Notes: generated by a model from the letters alone, not told the origin. Numbered from the stretch's first letter, positions 1 through 8,905 are shown. The stretch is DNA of 11,758 nt from Larix sibirica (GCA_004151065.3 NWUY0305095951.1:3292-15049); one strand, 5' to 3'. Numbers and translations: made by a program.

Positions 1-990
1 GTCATTGTCTTGATGATCAATTGTAAAAAATCAAATTAAATTCTTTTTTCATTTGCATTAATATATTTCCTTAAGTAGCTGTTTGGTTAAGGTCGTGGAG
101 TGTTTTTCTCTCTGAGGGTTTTAACTACTTAAAATATTGGTGTGTTTGTCTTTGATATGTTTGTGTGAGCAGTTACTTAAGGTGTTGGACTTGTGTGGAA
201 ATACCTTGTTTTAGTCGAACAACAATCTTTACAATAGTTACGCTGTTAGATTGTGTAATATATGCACTCAATAAACAATACACCAACCTTTACAGAAACA
301 ACTATGTTGAGAAATCATCCAAGTTGCATCTTTGATAGAATATAGGATTAATAATAGATGGTCTTCTCTCTGTGAGGGTATTTTTTTTGGGTAAAATACA
401 ACAAATTGGACTTTTGGGCATCTTCTAAAGCATCCCTTCCTTTGATAAGCACTATGAGTGATTCCAATATATTTTTTCCTTAAGGAAAAATTCATGAAAA
501 ATTATTTGAGTACTTTTCCATAATCCATGGATGCTAAATGGGGTAAATTGTCGACCCATATTATAGTATCTAACCTCGAGGGAATCAAGCGAGTAGAACT
601 TGTAACTTCCCAACTTAGGGGAGAGAAGGTAACTTTCAAAGCTAGTGACTTCAGTATCAATTGCTAAAGCATATAGAAAAACAATGGTCAAATACAAACA
701 TCATATTAATAACAAAGTGAATTTCGATGGGAGGGAAATATTGTTTTGGCTAGACACCAAATACTCCAACAAGATACCTATAAGGCAATTGTTTAAATTA
801 ATAAACAAATTGCAAGATGGTTCTTTTATTACTATAAAAAACAAACAATACAAATGTCATAGGAGTATATAACTTCTTTTTAGATAAAAATATGTTGGAT
901 TGCGATAATAAAATGCTTTGTAACCAACCATCTCACCAAAGTCAATGCAAAAACTCAAGCAAAAACGTGGCAAAAACACTTGTATTATGC
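1..990. other. AT-rich stretch without recognisable gene
   Basis: Short open frames of 75 to 81 codons occur on both strands here (for example minus 697-452 and 495-268, plus 645-872). They overlap each other in different frames, show no family motif I recognise, and are of the length expected by chance in DNA this AT-rich. No promoter, RNA gene or element end could be supported. Confidence 0.6.
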
Positions 991-997
991 GAGTACC

Positions 998-1080
998 AAC
1001 AAGAAGTTTGATGCCAAGGCCTACTCTCACCTTTTGATGAAATAAACAAGAAGTTTAAGGCAAAGTCCTATTTCATCTTA
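998..1080. repeat. Diverged tandem duplication, period about 47 bp
   Basis: Two adjacent copies start at 998 and 1045. Both open with the same 12 bases, aacaagaagttt, and continue with an alignable tail (ccaaggcctactctcacctt against gcaaagtcctatttcatctt, mostly transitions). The second copy is slightly shorter. It looks like an old local duplication. No coding role is visible, because both copies lie between stop-rich frames. Confidence 0.55.
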
Positions 1081-1263
1081 ATATGACAATCAATGTTTTC
1101 TTATCTTGTTCCAAAATATATTTTAGTGTTACGTGCACATGCTTCTAGAGCAAGAGACAAATTTAGAAACATTGTCGTTTATGTACATTGGAAAAATAAT
1201 GAATATATATATTTGAGGAGAGCGTACATAATAAACAAAATTGTAAAGTGGGGCTTTAGTCAT

Positions 1264-1506
1264 TTAAGTTGTTTCAACCAAATAGGCTATTTGTGATAAA
1301 ACATCTTCTAAACCTCCTCTTAGCTGTTGCTTCTTTTTCTTTTTTTACATATCTTGTACCAAAGTTGTAACCAAGGCAATGACATCATGGTTCATATTAG
1401 TTATACCTCGAGACATCTTAGCCATATCCACGACCATTTGAGCTATCTAGTTCTCCAAATTGGTTATCCTCTGCTTTCTCTTATTGTTCTTTGTTTCATT
1501 ACCCAT
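1264..1506 (-). pseudogene. Gag-like N-terminal remnant of an LTR retrotransposon
   Basis: An ATG in a good context (accATGG) at 1506-1504 opens a minus-strand frame that reads MGNETKNNKRKQRITNLEN and then meets a TAG at codon 20 (1449-1447). The same frame continues to a TAA at codon 54 (1347-1345) and another at codon 81 (1266-1264). The basic start is followed by a heptad-like run (LENxIAQMVVDMAKMSRGIT, with x the stop), which suggests a short coiled coil of the kind found at the start of many plant Gag proteins. A degenerate primer-binding site lies 135 bases upstream, the usual position relative to gag. No capsid or CCHC zinc knuckle follows, so the gene is truncated as well as interrupted. 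The Gag call is inference from composition, start context and position; a chance reading frame remains possible. Confidence 0.4.
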
Positions 1507-1640
1507 GGTCTAATTTTGATTTGGTTTTCTCTCTTGTCTAATACTAATTTTAGGGTTTAAGGGAACTAACTATCCACCTTGTAGTTTTCTCATTATAGTC
1601 ACCATTCACGAGTAACTTCCTTGCTTAAGATCAAGGACTA

Positions 1641-1653
1641 GGGTTTGATACCT
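1641..1653 (-). other. Degenerate tRNA-iMet primer-binding site
   Basis: On the minus strand this reads aggtatcaaaccc, which matches 10 of 13 positions of tggtatcagagcc, the sequence complementary to the 3' end of initiator tRNA-Met and used by most plant LTR retrotransposons to prime minus-strand DNA. The gag-like ATG follows 135 bases downstream, which fits. If the call is right, an LTR should end just upstream in reading direction, at about 1654-1680. The short length makes a chance match possible. Confidence 0.4.
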
Positions 1654-1678
1654 ATGGTCGATAATTGGATACCTATGG
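1647..1678. repeat. 11-bp direct repeat beside the primer site
   Basis: The word gatacctatgg occurs at 1647-1657 and again at 1668-1678, a spacing of 21 bases. One copy overlaps the primer-binding-site candidate. It may be a small local duplication at the LTR boundary and it blurs where that boundary lies. Confidence 0.6.
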
Positions 1679-2343
1679 ACAAAACAAATCACCAACAAAG
1701 ACCTCAATATGTGGACTAATAGACATTATAAATTCTTGGAGACAATAACTTGTTATGCATGAACAATGATCATGTTTTCTTTAACTAGACTATGCTAGCA
1801 AAATAAAAAAGTACAACACAAGAAATGCAATTTACAGTGACAAATGTTGAATCCACTGTGATTAGATCTCCTACACGAACTAGTCAATGTGATCCTATCT
1901 AAATTGAACAATCTAGACCTCTAAAATTAGTGCAAGTCCAAAGTCAACCCAACCTATGGAATATCTTCTATTTCCTTTGCTACCTACTTATCAATAAACC
2001 TACTTATGATCCTTTGAGTCACATGTAGGCCCTTATTTTTATCCTTGCATTCTTGGGTATGCAGGATAATTGTCTTCCCAATTGTTTTTTGAACCGTGGC
2101 TCGTGCTTTAGTTATATTACCCTATCGATCTTTTGCAACACTTTGCGTTTTGCACGATTTGACCAATATTGGGCCTTTCTTGGAATGCCATGTGGCATGT
2201 TGTGATTGGTCAACGGGTCTATATGTTGGCACCTTGGGTGGCCATGTTGCCTACTAGCTAGGCATTGACCTACTTTGTCTTGGAGCACTTGTTGCATTTG
2301 TCATTCATAAATATGGATGTAGAGGTGAGCATGTCTCATGCTT

Positions 2344-2599
2344 TGCATGCATTATCCTTTGCAAACCTTTAGCCTTTGTGCGAATTGCAGTGCAGGGAGT
2401 TAGATTCGGCTTCGACTAGTGCATGCATATACTAGCCTTTGTATGCATCAAATATTTGTGCATTGGAAAAATCCACTTAACATTTATGGAATGTGGAGCT
2501 AGCATTCCACTTCGTATGACTAGTTACTTCCATGTGGAGCTAACATGCTATGTGCCTTATTTTCCTTAGCCAAAAAATTCAAGCCCTTTAGCCTTTGTC
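2344..2599. repeat. Cluster of short direct repeats
   Basis: The word tagcctttgt occurs three times (2370-2379, 2433-2442, 2590-2599), and tgcatgcat twice (2344-2352, 2420-2428). The second contains CATGCA, the RY core bound by plant B3-domain factors; binding here is inference only. Together with the 41-bp duplication nested inside, the pattern resembles the enhancer-type repeats of an LTR U3 region. Confidence 0.5.
2491..2571. repeat. Tandem duplication, period 41 bp
   Basis: Two copies begin with atgtggagcta at 2491 and 2532. The first continues gcattccac and ends in acttcc; the second continues acatgctat and ends in ttttcc before the next unrelated sequence. The starts match closely and the middles have diverged. 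Confidence 0.5.
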
Positions 2600-3046
2600 T
2601 TGTGTTGAGTAGCGCAACAAGCTTACCTCCTTTTGTCCACACCTTTGTTGATTCTAACATCCACTTTCTAAAGACTACCAAAACCTTCTATAAGGCAAAA
2701 TAATAAGTTTTCAACAAAGCTTTTAAAATATGGGTAAACCACAAAAATTCACAAGGATTCTTTAGCAAAAAATCAACTAGAGAATTGACCACTTAGTCAT
2801 TTCAATTATCCATGGATCTATTCGGATCAAAGGATTACTAAAAACACTATCAATGATGAGACAATAACATTCAACATCTTTTGAGATCAAAGTAGCCAAG
2901 TAATCAATTTTTCATGCATTTTATATATCAACATAATTAAAATGAGGGTGTAGCTTGTGAATTTGGACCTGCAATGTAATGTCTATGTTTGATTTGACAT
3001 AGGACAACATGAAAAACTACTACAATAATGAATGCAACTTCTAATA

Positions 3047-3060
3047 TTCTCCTTCAATAA
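3047..3060 (-). other. Polypurine-tract candidate
   Basis: Read on the minus strand this is ttattgaaggagaa, immediately followed by tattagaag. A short purine run next to an LTR start primes plus-strand DNA synthesis in LTR retrotransposons. The call rests on position and base composition only. A second purine run on the same strand at about 3627-3612 (aaaggggagggaaaat) is an alternative, but it would leave almost no room after RNase H. Confidence 0.25.
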
Positions 3061-3630
3061 TATTTCCATGATCCAAATAGATGATTTTTGGGTACTCGAC
3101 TTTTGTCTTACGCCTCTCTTGCTTATTTTTTTAATCAATGCGTAGATTTGCTTCAATTTTCCTAACTATGCCATCCCTATTTTTCTAATAATAAATTTGA
3201 TCACTTGTGGACCCTTCTAGCCAACTTTGATCACTTTTTGGGATTCATCTTTCTTAATTTTGATCCTTATTTGTGCTTCTCATTGTTAGTATTTTCCCTT
3301 TGTGTTGTTTTGCACCTCTTTTCCTTCTTTTATGTGCAATTTTATTGGTCAATTTGCCATGTTGATTTTTTTCCACCTATCCATTTTATTGATTGATCAG
3401 TGCATTCTGCCAATTGGTTAGGGAGATCCATTGTTAATATTTGTATTCTAGCGAAACTAAGACCCATTTTTTTGCCAACTCTTTTGGAACACCCATCAAT
3501 ACCTATGGATCGATAGATTTTACACTGAAAACCCCAAACACCTTTAAAATGAGGGTTAATTTTTTTTCCCTTCAATGATTATTTTCATTATAGATAGACA
3601 TCTTTGGTATTTTCCCTCCCCTTTAGCCAA
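3061..3630. other. Unidentified stretch between RNase H relic and possible LTR
   Basis: This is where the integrase of the upstream gypsy-type pol should lie on the minus strand. I found neither the HHCC zinc-binding pattern nor a D,D-35-E pattern in any frame. A 77-codon minus frame (3575-3342) and a 63-codon plus frame (3205-3396) overlap and show no family motif. The integrase is either deleted or decayed beyond recognition by eye. Confidence 0.5.
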
Positions 3631-3918
3631 TCACAAACACTTAGAATGCTCTTCAATTTTTTGCACTTGTAATCTTGGGTTCTTCAAGGATTCCTCATTC
3701 TTGGTGTGCAAGATTGTCCACTTTCCCAATAGATAATGATGCCATTGTTTGAGAGCATCGAAATATTTACCATAGGCATTGTAACAGATCTTTTCATCAA
3801 ACAAATTTTCAAAATTATAAGAAACCATATGACCATCTTGCTTGAGGATGGTCCCAACAACATAGTGGGAGGCATTCAATTCAATCTCAAAAGGTTGTTG
3901 TAGGTCCGGAAAATGGAG
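3631..3918 (-). pseudogene. RNase H domain remnant of gypsy-type pol
   Basis: One frame is open from 3918 to 3631. It starts LHFPDLQQPFEIE, the usual end of the connection, then gives NASHYVVG, KQDGHMVSYNFENL and QWHHYLLGKWTILHT, which align in order with plant gypsy RNase H. This domain removes RNA from the RNA-DNA hybrid during reverse transcription. The family motif TDASD has become LNASH, so the first catalytic aspartate is asparagine (codon 3876-3874). The DKE-type glutamate position reads GKYF, about four residues of the following helix are missing, and the TDH aspartate reads TKN. All three acidic positions visible here are replaced. The frame is longer than its neighbours' but is not functional. 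Confidence 0.8.
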
Positions 3919-4297
3919 AATATGAGTATAACAGAAGATATATTTTAGATTTTTAAAGGTTGCATCGACCTCTACAGTCCAAGTGAGTTGTGGCTGGTTG
4001 GAAATTCAATGTAGAGTGTGTGCTTTATATGAGAAATGAGGTATAAATTATGGTGGAAATTGAGTTCTCCCTATAAAATTTTGAGTTTTGTGGTAGAGTT
4101 GGGCACGCGCCAATTGAAAAGAGATTTAAAATTGGATGGATCAACATGAATATCGACATGAGATATAACAAATCTCAAATAATGAAAAATAATTTTCCCA
4201 AACAAAGATTTTTGCATTTTCACCTACAACTTATGAGTATGTAACAAATTTAGAATGGTGCGAACATGGTGGAGGTGGCTTATCCCATCTCTTGCTA

Positions 4298-4830
4298 AAG
4301 AATCAATATGCCATCAATGTAGATGATACCACAACTTCCTGAATGTGGCATGAATATATTGTTGAAGAGCCTTTTAAACATTGTTGGGGCATTGCTGAGA
4401 CCAAATGGCATAAAAAACTATTCGAAAAATAAAAAATAAAAAAATTTAAGAACAAATTTTCAATTGTCGCTAGTCTTCTTACGAACTTAATGATAATCTA
4501 CTTGGAGCTCTAAGTTAGTTAAATAATGAGCCCCTACGAAATGGTCCAATAGATTCTCAATCTTTGGAAGAGGATACCTATTCTTGACTATCATTTTGTT
4601 GAGAGCCTTATACTTTGTCACCAAGCTCCATTTGATTTTGCTCCTTTTTGGGAATATTGAATGCAGGTGAGCCACATGAGGAAGAGATTGGTTGAATGTG
4701 CACAACCTCCATAAGTTGCTTCAATTGTTTCTCTAATTCTCCACTTTTAGCATCTAATAACTTGTATGTAACTAGGTACAAATCACAATGACCCCCTAGG
4801 AATCATATCAATAATATGTTCAATATTGGA
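4298..4830 (-). pseudogene. Reverse transcriptase domain remnant of gypsy-type pol
   Basis: The approach motifs IEHIID (4824-4807) and SSSCGSPAFNIPKK (ending near 4650) lie in two different frames. The core then runs in a third frame from 4705: YKALNKMIVKNRYPLPKI and NLLDHFVGAHYLTNLEL, with a stop directly after VDYH (the usual glutamine of GYHQ is TAA). The same frame resumes with MPFGLSNAP (from 4411) and IYIDGILIL. The first catalytic aspartate (family LDL) is glutamate, LEL, at 4510-4508. The active-site YLDD motif is YIDG at 4321-4310, so its second aspartate is lost. With its internal stops and frame changes it cannot encode an active polymerase. Confidence 0.85.
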
Positions 4831-5060
4831 ATATAAGGGAAAACTTTGAGGCTCCTCAAACACATATTGATAACCATCTATAGAGTTTGAAAGGATGCAA
4901 AGACTTACTTGGCAACAATATATGGTTTGATTAGATGCACCACACATAAATGGAGGCATTGCTTATGTTCTACCTGTTTGACTGCTACATGACTAGTAAA
5001 GAGTTGTGGGATTCTGTCAATAGTAGATTTAAAGTTTGTTGCCACAAAAACTAGCACCCT

Positions 5061-6730
5061 AAATGCAAGGACTCAAAGGGGTTCTAGCCAAGTGCAACTA
5101 TTGAAATATGTAGTTGTCACCTATGCAATTTCTTTTCACTTTAAGTGATTTTAGAGAAAATCACTAAGAGGGGACTCGCTAGAGCAACTAAATCAAATGT
5201 TTTAGCAAATAATGTTGTAAGTGGATTTAAAGGTGCATGAATTAAGTTGAAGTTAAAAGTTATGAAAGAATGACTTTCAACTTGATCACACATTCCATGA
5301 ATCCATTGAATTGGTTGCAATATGAAACAAGTAAAAGTACCCAAACAAGATTAAATGATTTTCCAAATGTAATGATAAAATTATAATGAGGATCTAAAAA
5401 TGACCATTGTAGTATAACCCATTAAACATCGATGATTTATAAAAAGGTTGTTGATATAACAAATGAAAATAAATGATAATGACAACAATGAAAAGTTTAC
5501 ACCAACCTTAAAATTGTGCAAGAAAAAGTACATTGATTTAAAGCCTTTACAATGTTTTGTCATTAAATATGAGATTAGTAACAAAAAATATAATCCAATG
5601 AACCATCACTCTTGTTCTAATGTTGGGATTGCAAATAGAAAAGAGTCATACCATTCATAAACAATTTACAAGAAAACAAATTTAACCATGAAGATAAGAA
5701 TATGATAGTGTGATTAATTGCAATAAAATTTCCAACGACTTGTAAGATAATGCTTGGTAGAAAGAAGCTAGAAAAACATGCCAAGTAATCATATGCAAGT
5801 GATTTGATGTGGAGTTAGTTGTATAAAACTATCAACAATATGAAAATTGTATGCTTAAAATGGTTGATAGTTGAAAGAGATTTCAAATCTATTTAGTTCC
5901 TTAACCAAGTTTGTAGATTGTGAACTTATACCATGAACAATTAAAGGTTAAAACAGATCTGAAATTTATATGAAATGTTAAAAAAGTGTTGCAAATTGAT
6001 ATAAATCGAAGCATAAAATTCTTAACCAAAGTTAAATATAAGAGATGGATCACAAAGGCAACATAAAAACAAAATCCATAAAATATTTCACCTTAAAGAA
6101 TTTTATCAAATGAAACATTCCATTAGCTATCCAAGATATTACTTTTATGATGAAAAACCAACATGCATAATACAACAAAATAAATGTGAAGTGCAGCCCT
6201 CTTGAATAGGGTACTAGTGTGCTATTCCTTTTATTTTGCTCGAGTATTACATGTTTCAGATGAATATTAGTTTTTTATTTGAAAAAAACTTAAAAGAAAA
6301 GTTGAATGGAGAGTTTAGATGACCACAAGATGAAGGTAAGTGTCTTTGACTAGTTCCTATTATCCAAGGAAAGGGTATGGAGTCATAAATGAAAAAGAGA
6401 ATATTTGGGGATCAAAGAGTAGGAGAGCGTGATATTCCCTTGCCGTGGTCTTCGATATCCAAATGCTTGCTTCTTAATCCACTTGAAACTGCATGCAAGA
6501 TCTAGCAATCCTACTAGCACATTCTAGGAATTGTAACATTGAACCATGAAATAATATTACCTCAACCTTGCCATGCATTAGTCATAACTTGAAGAAGAAA
6601 CCAACATTTGTATATCTAGCACTAAGATATCCTAATTTCTACAAAATTTACCATATATTCCAACACAAAGACAAGTGAGCACAAGAATAGCAAGTTCACT
6701 TATTCTTCAAGTTCTAGCAAAGAGTACAAT
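5061..6730. other. AT-rich stretch without recognisable gene
   Basis: Gag and protease of the neighbouring gypsy-type pol would be expected on the minus strand here, but no CCHC knuckle and no DTG/DSG protease motif is visible in any frame. Open frames of 65 to 67 codons (minus 5344-5141 and 5584-5381, plus 5463-5660) overlap each other and are not recognised. Read on the minus strand, the region is T-rich and could equally be unrelated sequence into which the pol fragment was inserted. Confidence 0.55.
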
Positions 6731-6733
6731 GAG

Positions 6734-6751
6734 AGAGGCTCTCTTGTATGG
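6734..6751 (-). promoter_or_regulatory. Degenerate LTR-promoter-like block
   Basis: On the minus strand this reads ccatacaagagagcctct. It matches 15 of 18 bases of the block at 9429-9446, which there includes a clear TATATAAG box; the three differences are all transitions, and here the TATA core is altered to CATACAAG. The flank downstream on the minus strand is C/T-rich leader-like sequence. It is probably a decayed promoter of an LTR or similar element; no element ends were found. Confidence 0.35.
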
Positions 6752-7380
6752 ATGAGAGAGTTGATAAATCCTCCAATGACATGGTCAAAACTAACAACCC
6801 TAAATGAGCAAAACCAATTAGTTTCGTGAGTTTGTAGAGCATAGTAATCAAAAGGATCAGAACTACCATTCCTTTGCATCTAACAGTCTCTTATGCACAA
6901 TAGTCTTCAAGTACCACTAATTTAACAACTTAAAACTTATTGTTATGAATAAAATTCAAATGATCATTCCTTTTGCACATGACATATTTCAAGTACTTTT
7001 GTGTCAGTTTTCCTCTATGAAGCCTTTGTAATGGTTTTTTATGCTTAGTTCTCCTATGCAAACATCCAAGGAGAATAATAAGAAACAAATATTTTGGTAA
7101 AAGTTCCCTTCAATATGGTTGTTGAGTTTTATTCTAAACTTTGGTTTTTGCATGCAATGGTTTTCTTGAAAATGAAATTTCTCCTTTCATAATATAATCT
7201 AAAGAATTTGTTTGAAACTATTCGTAAGTTCAAAGGCACGACTCAATTTTTCAGATCATAACATGTGATTTCATCACAAAATTTAATTAATAAAGAGATG
7301 ACAGAGTCTAAACTATGGAAGTTTACTATTTGCAGGCCTAACAAAGTTGCATGGATGATTTAATTGGTATTCCCTTAACT
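6752..7380. other. AT-rich stretch without recognisable gene
   Basis: No open frame of note, no RNA gene and no element end could be supported in either orientation. Stops are frequent in all frames. Confidence 0.6.
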
Positions 7381-7387
7381 CCTCTTT

Positions 7388-7486
7388 TCAAACATTTGGG
7401 ATTTCTATGAGTTTTTTTTATTCCTTCCATATTTTTTGTGTACAAGGACATTTTATAAGCAAATTAGGGATCTCTTCTTTCTCCAT
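7388..7486 (-). pseudogene. Possible zinc-knuckle (zf-RVT) remnant of a LINE
   Basis: A minus-strand frame starting at 7486 reads MEKEEIPNLLIKCPCTQKIW, then meets a TAA at 7420-7418 and continues briefly to a TGA at 7390-7388. Plant LINE polyproteins carry, between reverse transcriptase and RNase H, a zinc-binding segment with the pattern EET..HLF..C.....W; the end CPCTQKIW fits well. The histidine is missing, the segment is one residue short, and the upstream cysteine pair lies in another frame (tgt cat gtt). The match covers only about 20 residues, so it may be chance. It lies downstream of the LINE RNase H relic on the same strand, the wrong order for one element, so it would come from a separate copy. 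Confidence 0.3.
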
Positions 7487-7539
7487 TTAACATGACATAT
7501 AAATCGCTAATTCTTATCTACAAGTATGTGAAAGCACTA

Positions 7540-7990
7540 CGAGCCTCTCCCTTCAATATTGGGGTTTTGAAGGCTTCCTCTATCCCATCTTTTTGGAGGG
7601 CTTGCCTCTGCCTCCCTGCACTCCTCCCTTGAGGTCATCTTCCTCATACTCCATGCTCACAGAATTGGCACCACTCTTCTACTTGACCCTCTTTTCCTAA
7701 AGGTGTTGGTGTAGGATGGTGCAATCTCTTATGTAGAGGTTATGGAGTCTATCTCATCCATTTTATAAAAATATAAAATATCCCCCCCTCTGACCTAAGG
7801 GTATACCAACATCTTCCATGATAGTATTTATCTCTTCATTCATATGTTATGCACCATTATGTTGCATGTTGGTACTAATTATTCCATGATGATGGCTTGG
7901 GTTGAATGCATATGTCCTCCCCCTATCCTATGAAGGTACTCACCTCATGATGGAAATGCTTTCCCCCTACGTCACCTCCTACTTCCTTGA
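7540..7990. other. Unidentified C/G-richer stretch
   Basis: Runs such as ccccccctc and tccccccta and a denser set of C and G bases set this block apart from its AT-rich surroundings. On the minus strand several short coding-like pieces can be read (NEEINTIMEDVGIPLGQRGG, EEWCQFCEH), in different frames and broken by stops. They hint at a decayed coding sequence, perhaps gag or a host gene fragment, but I recognise no family. Confidence 0.3.
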
Positions 7991-8090
7991 TATCTCAATT
8001 ACCATGTATCTTCGACACCCCATACATATGTTATAAGGTAACTTGTCAAATATATCATGTTTTTATAGAAAAATTGTTAATATACCATAT

Positions 8091-8188
8091 GTTTTATAAT
8101 TTAGGTGTGGGAAATGTTGATGTGAGAAAATAGTAATAAAGTTCTATAATTTAGATATGAAAAGTTAGTGCGTAACATGATAATAAAT
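8091..8188. repeat. Diverged tandem duplication, period 50 bp
   Basis: Copy one (8091-8140) begins gttttataatttaggtgtgg and copy two (8141-8188) begins gttctataatttagatatga. Both end in taataaa or ataataaat. The copies align over their whole length with substitutions and a two-base length difference. The surroundings from 8000 to 8410 are AT-rich and otherwise without a recognisable feature. Confidence 0.65.
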
Positions 8189-8310
8189 TTATATATTTTT
8201 CCAATGAAAACAACTGTATTTTTTCATTAATAAGTAGAATGGAAAATGTATTATTTAGATGCTTTAGAGCAGTTGTACAAAAAAATACTTGTTATAAAGT
8301 ACTAATACCT

Positions 8311-8328
8311 AGATTATATAGATTATAT
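8311..8328. repeat. Two tandem copies of a 9-bp word
   Basis: The word agattatat occurs twice in a row. It is a short, simple repeat in AT-rich DNA, downstream (minus strand) of the LINE RNase H relic. Confidence 0.7.
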
Positions 8329-8413
8329 AGTCATATATAAAGCTATAAAATTGCCAACCTAGAGTTTTCTTCTTATGCTTATTACATAAAAGTATAAAAA
8401 ACATCTAGCTTGT

Positions 8414-8905
8414 TCAAGAAACAAAATAAACTACATTTTTTTTTATATCTTCAATCTTCAAATCAGTAATTATGCATTCTTCCTTCTTATCCTCTATGTG
8501 TGAACCTTGCTTGAACTCCTTTAGATATAAAAGACTAATATTTCAATTTAAACCTTGTTAGGATAATGTATCAACCATATTATTTATCTCCCTATAAACG
8601 TGTGAAAAATAGTTTTGTTGAAACTCTTGTGCTAAAGATTGAAGAGTTATATCTTGTATGCCACGATCACCTCTCATGTAGATTACCACTAGCATTGATT
8701 CTCCAAGGATCTGCAAATTACAAATGTTCTTATACATGGGTGACTTTAAAAGTGCTCTAAAAGTTAAAATTTCAGCTTGGTTGTTTGTACCACATCTGAA
8801 ATATGGACTAAAATGGATAAAGTGCTGTTCTCACATATATACCACACTTACCTTTATCTCCTTGAAAAGCTCCAACAAAAAATCCCTAGGGATAGGATCT
8901 ATCCA
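8414..8905 (-). pseudogene. C-terminal RNase H domain of a plant LINE retrotransposon
   Basis: Read on the minus strand, the first part gives GFFVGAFQGDKGKCG, matching the FFDGASQGDxGxCG start of LINE-encoded RNase H1. A frame change follows, and then a long frame from about 8824 reads GTNNQAEILTFRALLKS, NICNLQILGESMLVV, IQDITLQSLAQEF and FSHVYREINNMVDTLS. It meets a TAA at 8560-8558 and a TGA at 8545-8543, and continues (NISLLYLKEFKQGSHIED) to a TGA at 8416-8414. This domain degrades the RNA template during LINE insertion. The first catalytic aspartate is valine (codon 8876-8874), the glutamate of NNQAE is kept, the GDS aspartate is glutamate (codon 8701-8699), and the last aspartate (VDTLS) is kept. 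Roughly ten residues are missing between the first two motifs. No reverse transcriptase was found upstream, so this is a 5'-truncated or eroded copy. The order of five motifs makes the call firm. Confidence 0.8.

Larger units (their letters stand above)
1654..3046 (-). mobile_element. Possible long terminal repeat, about 1.4 kb
   Basis: The stretch is bounded on its downstream side (minus-strand reading) by the primer-binding-site candidate at 1641-1653. On its upstream side a purine-rich tract at 3060-3047 runs into tattagaag. That start could be a decayed form of tgttggaag, with two G-to-A changes, a common kind of LTR start. Its interior holds dense short direct repeats (about 2340-2600), as U3 regions often do. 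I could not find a clean TG...CA pair, a convincing TATA box or a second copy in this window, so the boundaries are inferred. A 61-codon open frame on the minus strand at 2297-2112 shows no recognised domain and is probably chance. Confidence 0.3.
3631..5060 (-). mobile_element. Decayed Ty3/gypsy-type retrotransposon pol region
   Basis: Pol order is preserved on the minus strand: a possible linker beginning near 5057, the N-terminal RT approach (IEHIID at 4824-4807, PISSSCGSPA at 4691-4662), the RT core, a connection segment with HVDP (4148-4137), and RNase H. Successive pieces lie in different frames (first-base positions modulo 3 are 0, 2, 1, 2, 0), so at least four frame changes are needed, and there are many stops. 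No protease, Gag or chromodomain could be found adjacent. The motif set (YKALNK, KNRYPLPKI, MPFGLSNAP, PDLQQPFEIE) is that of plant Metaviridae pol. The RT, connection and RNase H order makes Ty3/gypsy firm; the lineage within it is not resolved. Confidence 0.85.

Noticed and set aside
268-872. Three overlapping open frames of 75 to 81 codons near the left end
   Set aside because: They overlap on both strands, show no domain motif, and are of chance length for AT-rich DNA.
2112-2297. 61-codon minus-strand frame in a slightly C/G-richer patch
   Set aside because: No family resemblance, and it lies within the repeat-rich possible LTR.
3612-3628. Purine run on the minus strand (aaaggggagggaaaat) as a polypurine tract
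   Set aside because: It lies almost directly after RNase H, leaving no space for integrase, and the bases after it do not resemble an LTR start. The tract at 3047-3060 fits better, though neither is proven.
6333-6341. aaggtaagt, a perfect plant 5' splice-site consensus on the plus strand
   Set aside because: No open frame precedes it and no matching acceptor or exon follows; a 9-base match is expected by chance.
6732-6744. Small palindrome agagaggctctct as a regulatory hairpin
   Set aside because: Short arms in a simple AG/CT-rich sequence; it is better explained as part of the promoter-like block.
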